A stretch of DNA of 5,110 nt from DATBFX01 sp036558305 (GTDB taxonomy: Bacteria > Chloroflexota > Chloroflexia > Thermomicrobiales > UBA6265), in NCBI GenBank assembly GCA_036558305.1, contig DATBFX010000592.1, positions 1-5,110 on the forward strand. Reading direction: 5' to 3'. The notes under the pieces are model-generated. The model saw nothing but the letters and a program-made list of their open reading frames with translations. It made no database searches and was not told where the DNA came from. Positions 4,954-5,110 of the stretch are shown piece by piece (within the stretch, counting starts at the first letter, position 1; every line of letters starts with the position of its first letter). A program made the position numbers and the translations under genes.

Positions 4954-5110
4954 ATGGTTGCGACGCGAAATCTGGTGTTTGCGCGCGAGACGGGTCTCGA
5001 TCGTGACGTGGCATTCGGGCTGATCGCCGAGACGATGTCGCACGCCGAGCGCGCGTTCGGTTCGACGACCCACGGACACCTCCTCGAACGGTACGCGCTG
5101 GAGGCGGCGA
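4954..5110 (+). CDS. Unrecognised protein, N-terminal fragment cut by the window end
   Basis: An open frame of 52 codons runs off the right edge. It begins MVATRNLVFARETGLDRD and continues with a predicted helical, charged segment (AETMSHAERAF, then HGHLLERYALEAA). No family is recognised. Support for a real gene is the SD at 4939-4944, third-codon positions that are G or C in about four of five codons (like the neighbours), and the absence of stops. An in-frame ATG at 4948 would add two residues. It is transcribed away from the ATP-grasp operon, so the two may share regulatory DNA. No signal peptide or membrane segment appears in the visible part. Confidence 0.6.
   Translation, partial: MVATRNLVFARETGLDRDVAFGLIAETMSHAERAFGSTTHGHLLERYALEAA

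Noticed and set aside
4843..5079. Minus-strand 78-codon open frame over the right edge
   Set aside because: It has no motif or SD and is antisense to a better supported rightward frame.

Overview
This window is GC-rich bacterial chromosome. Its coding strand has strong G/C third-codon bias, one of its clear starts is GTG, and two genes have strong purine-rich Shine-Dalgarno (SD) sites. The lineage cannot be fixed from the sequence. The gene set and the short intergenic repeats would fit Chloroflexota or another high-GC phylum, but that is a weak inference.

Four complete genes lie on the minus strand and read from right to left: a circularly permuted ATP-grasp protein (4604-3084), an alpha-E protein (2935-1886), a bacterial transglutaminase-like protein (1857-769) and an SGNH/GDSL hydrolase resembling the Mycobacterium smegmatis arylesterase/acyltransferase (703-68). 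The first three form the recurrent cluster that comparative genomics has proposed to make, and perhaps attach or remove, a small peptide. The ATP-grasp enzyme would form amide bonds, the alpha-E protein would be its helical partner, and the transglutaminase/protease-fold enzyme would cleave or transfer. No proteasome-like Anbu subunit, which accompanies this trio in some genomes, is visible here. The hydrolase has its own SD site 65 bp downstream and may be a passenger.

The most unusual DNA is the 148 bp between the ATP-grasp and alpha-E genes. It is a nested inverted repeat made of four 7-bp units (GAGCTTC) on one side, four complementary units on the other, and a separate GC-rich hairpin inside. 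The left arm touches the alpha-E ATG directly, so the usual SD position is filled with repeat and no SD is visible.

Upstream of the ATP-grasp gene is a 343-bp divergent intergenic region (4605-4947). It holds a second short 7-bp repeat, two hairpins, a weak candidate sigma70 promoter pointing right, and three consecutive hairpins that would form the leader of a rightward gene. That gene starts near 4954 and is cut by the window end after about 52 codons; its family is not recognised. The left edge (1-67) carries a short GC hairpin of the interspersed-repeat kind downstream of the hydrolase.
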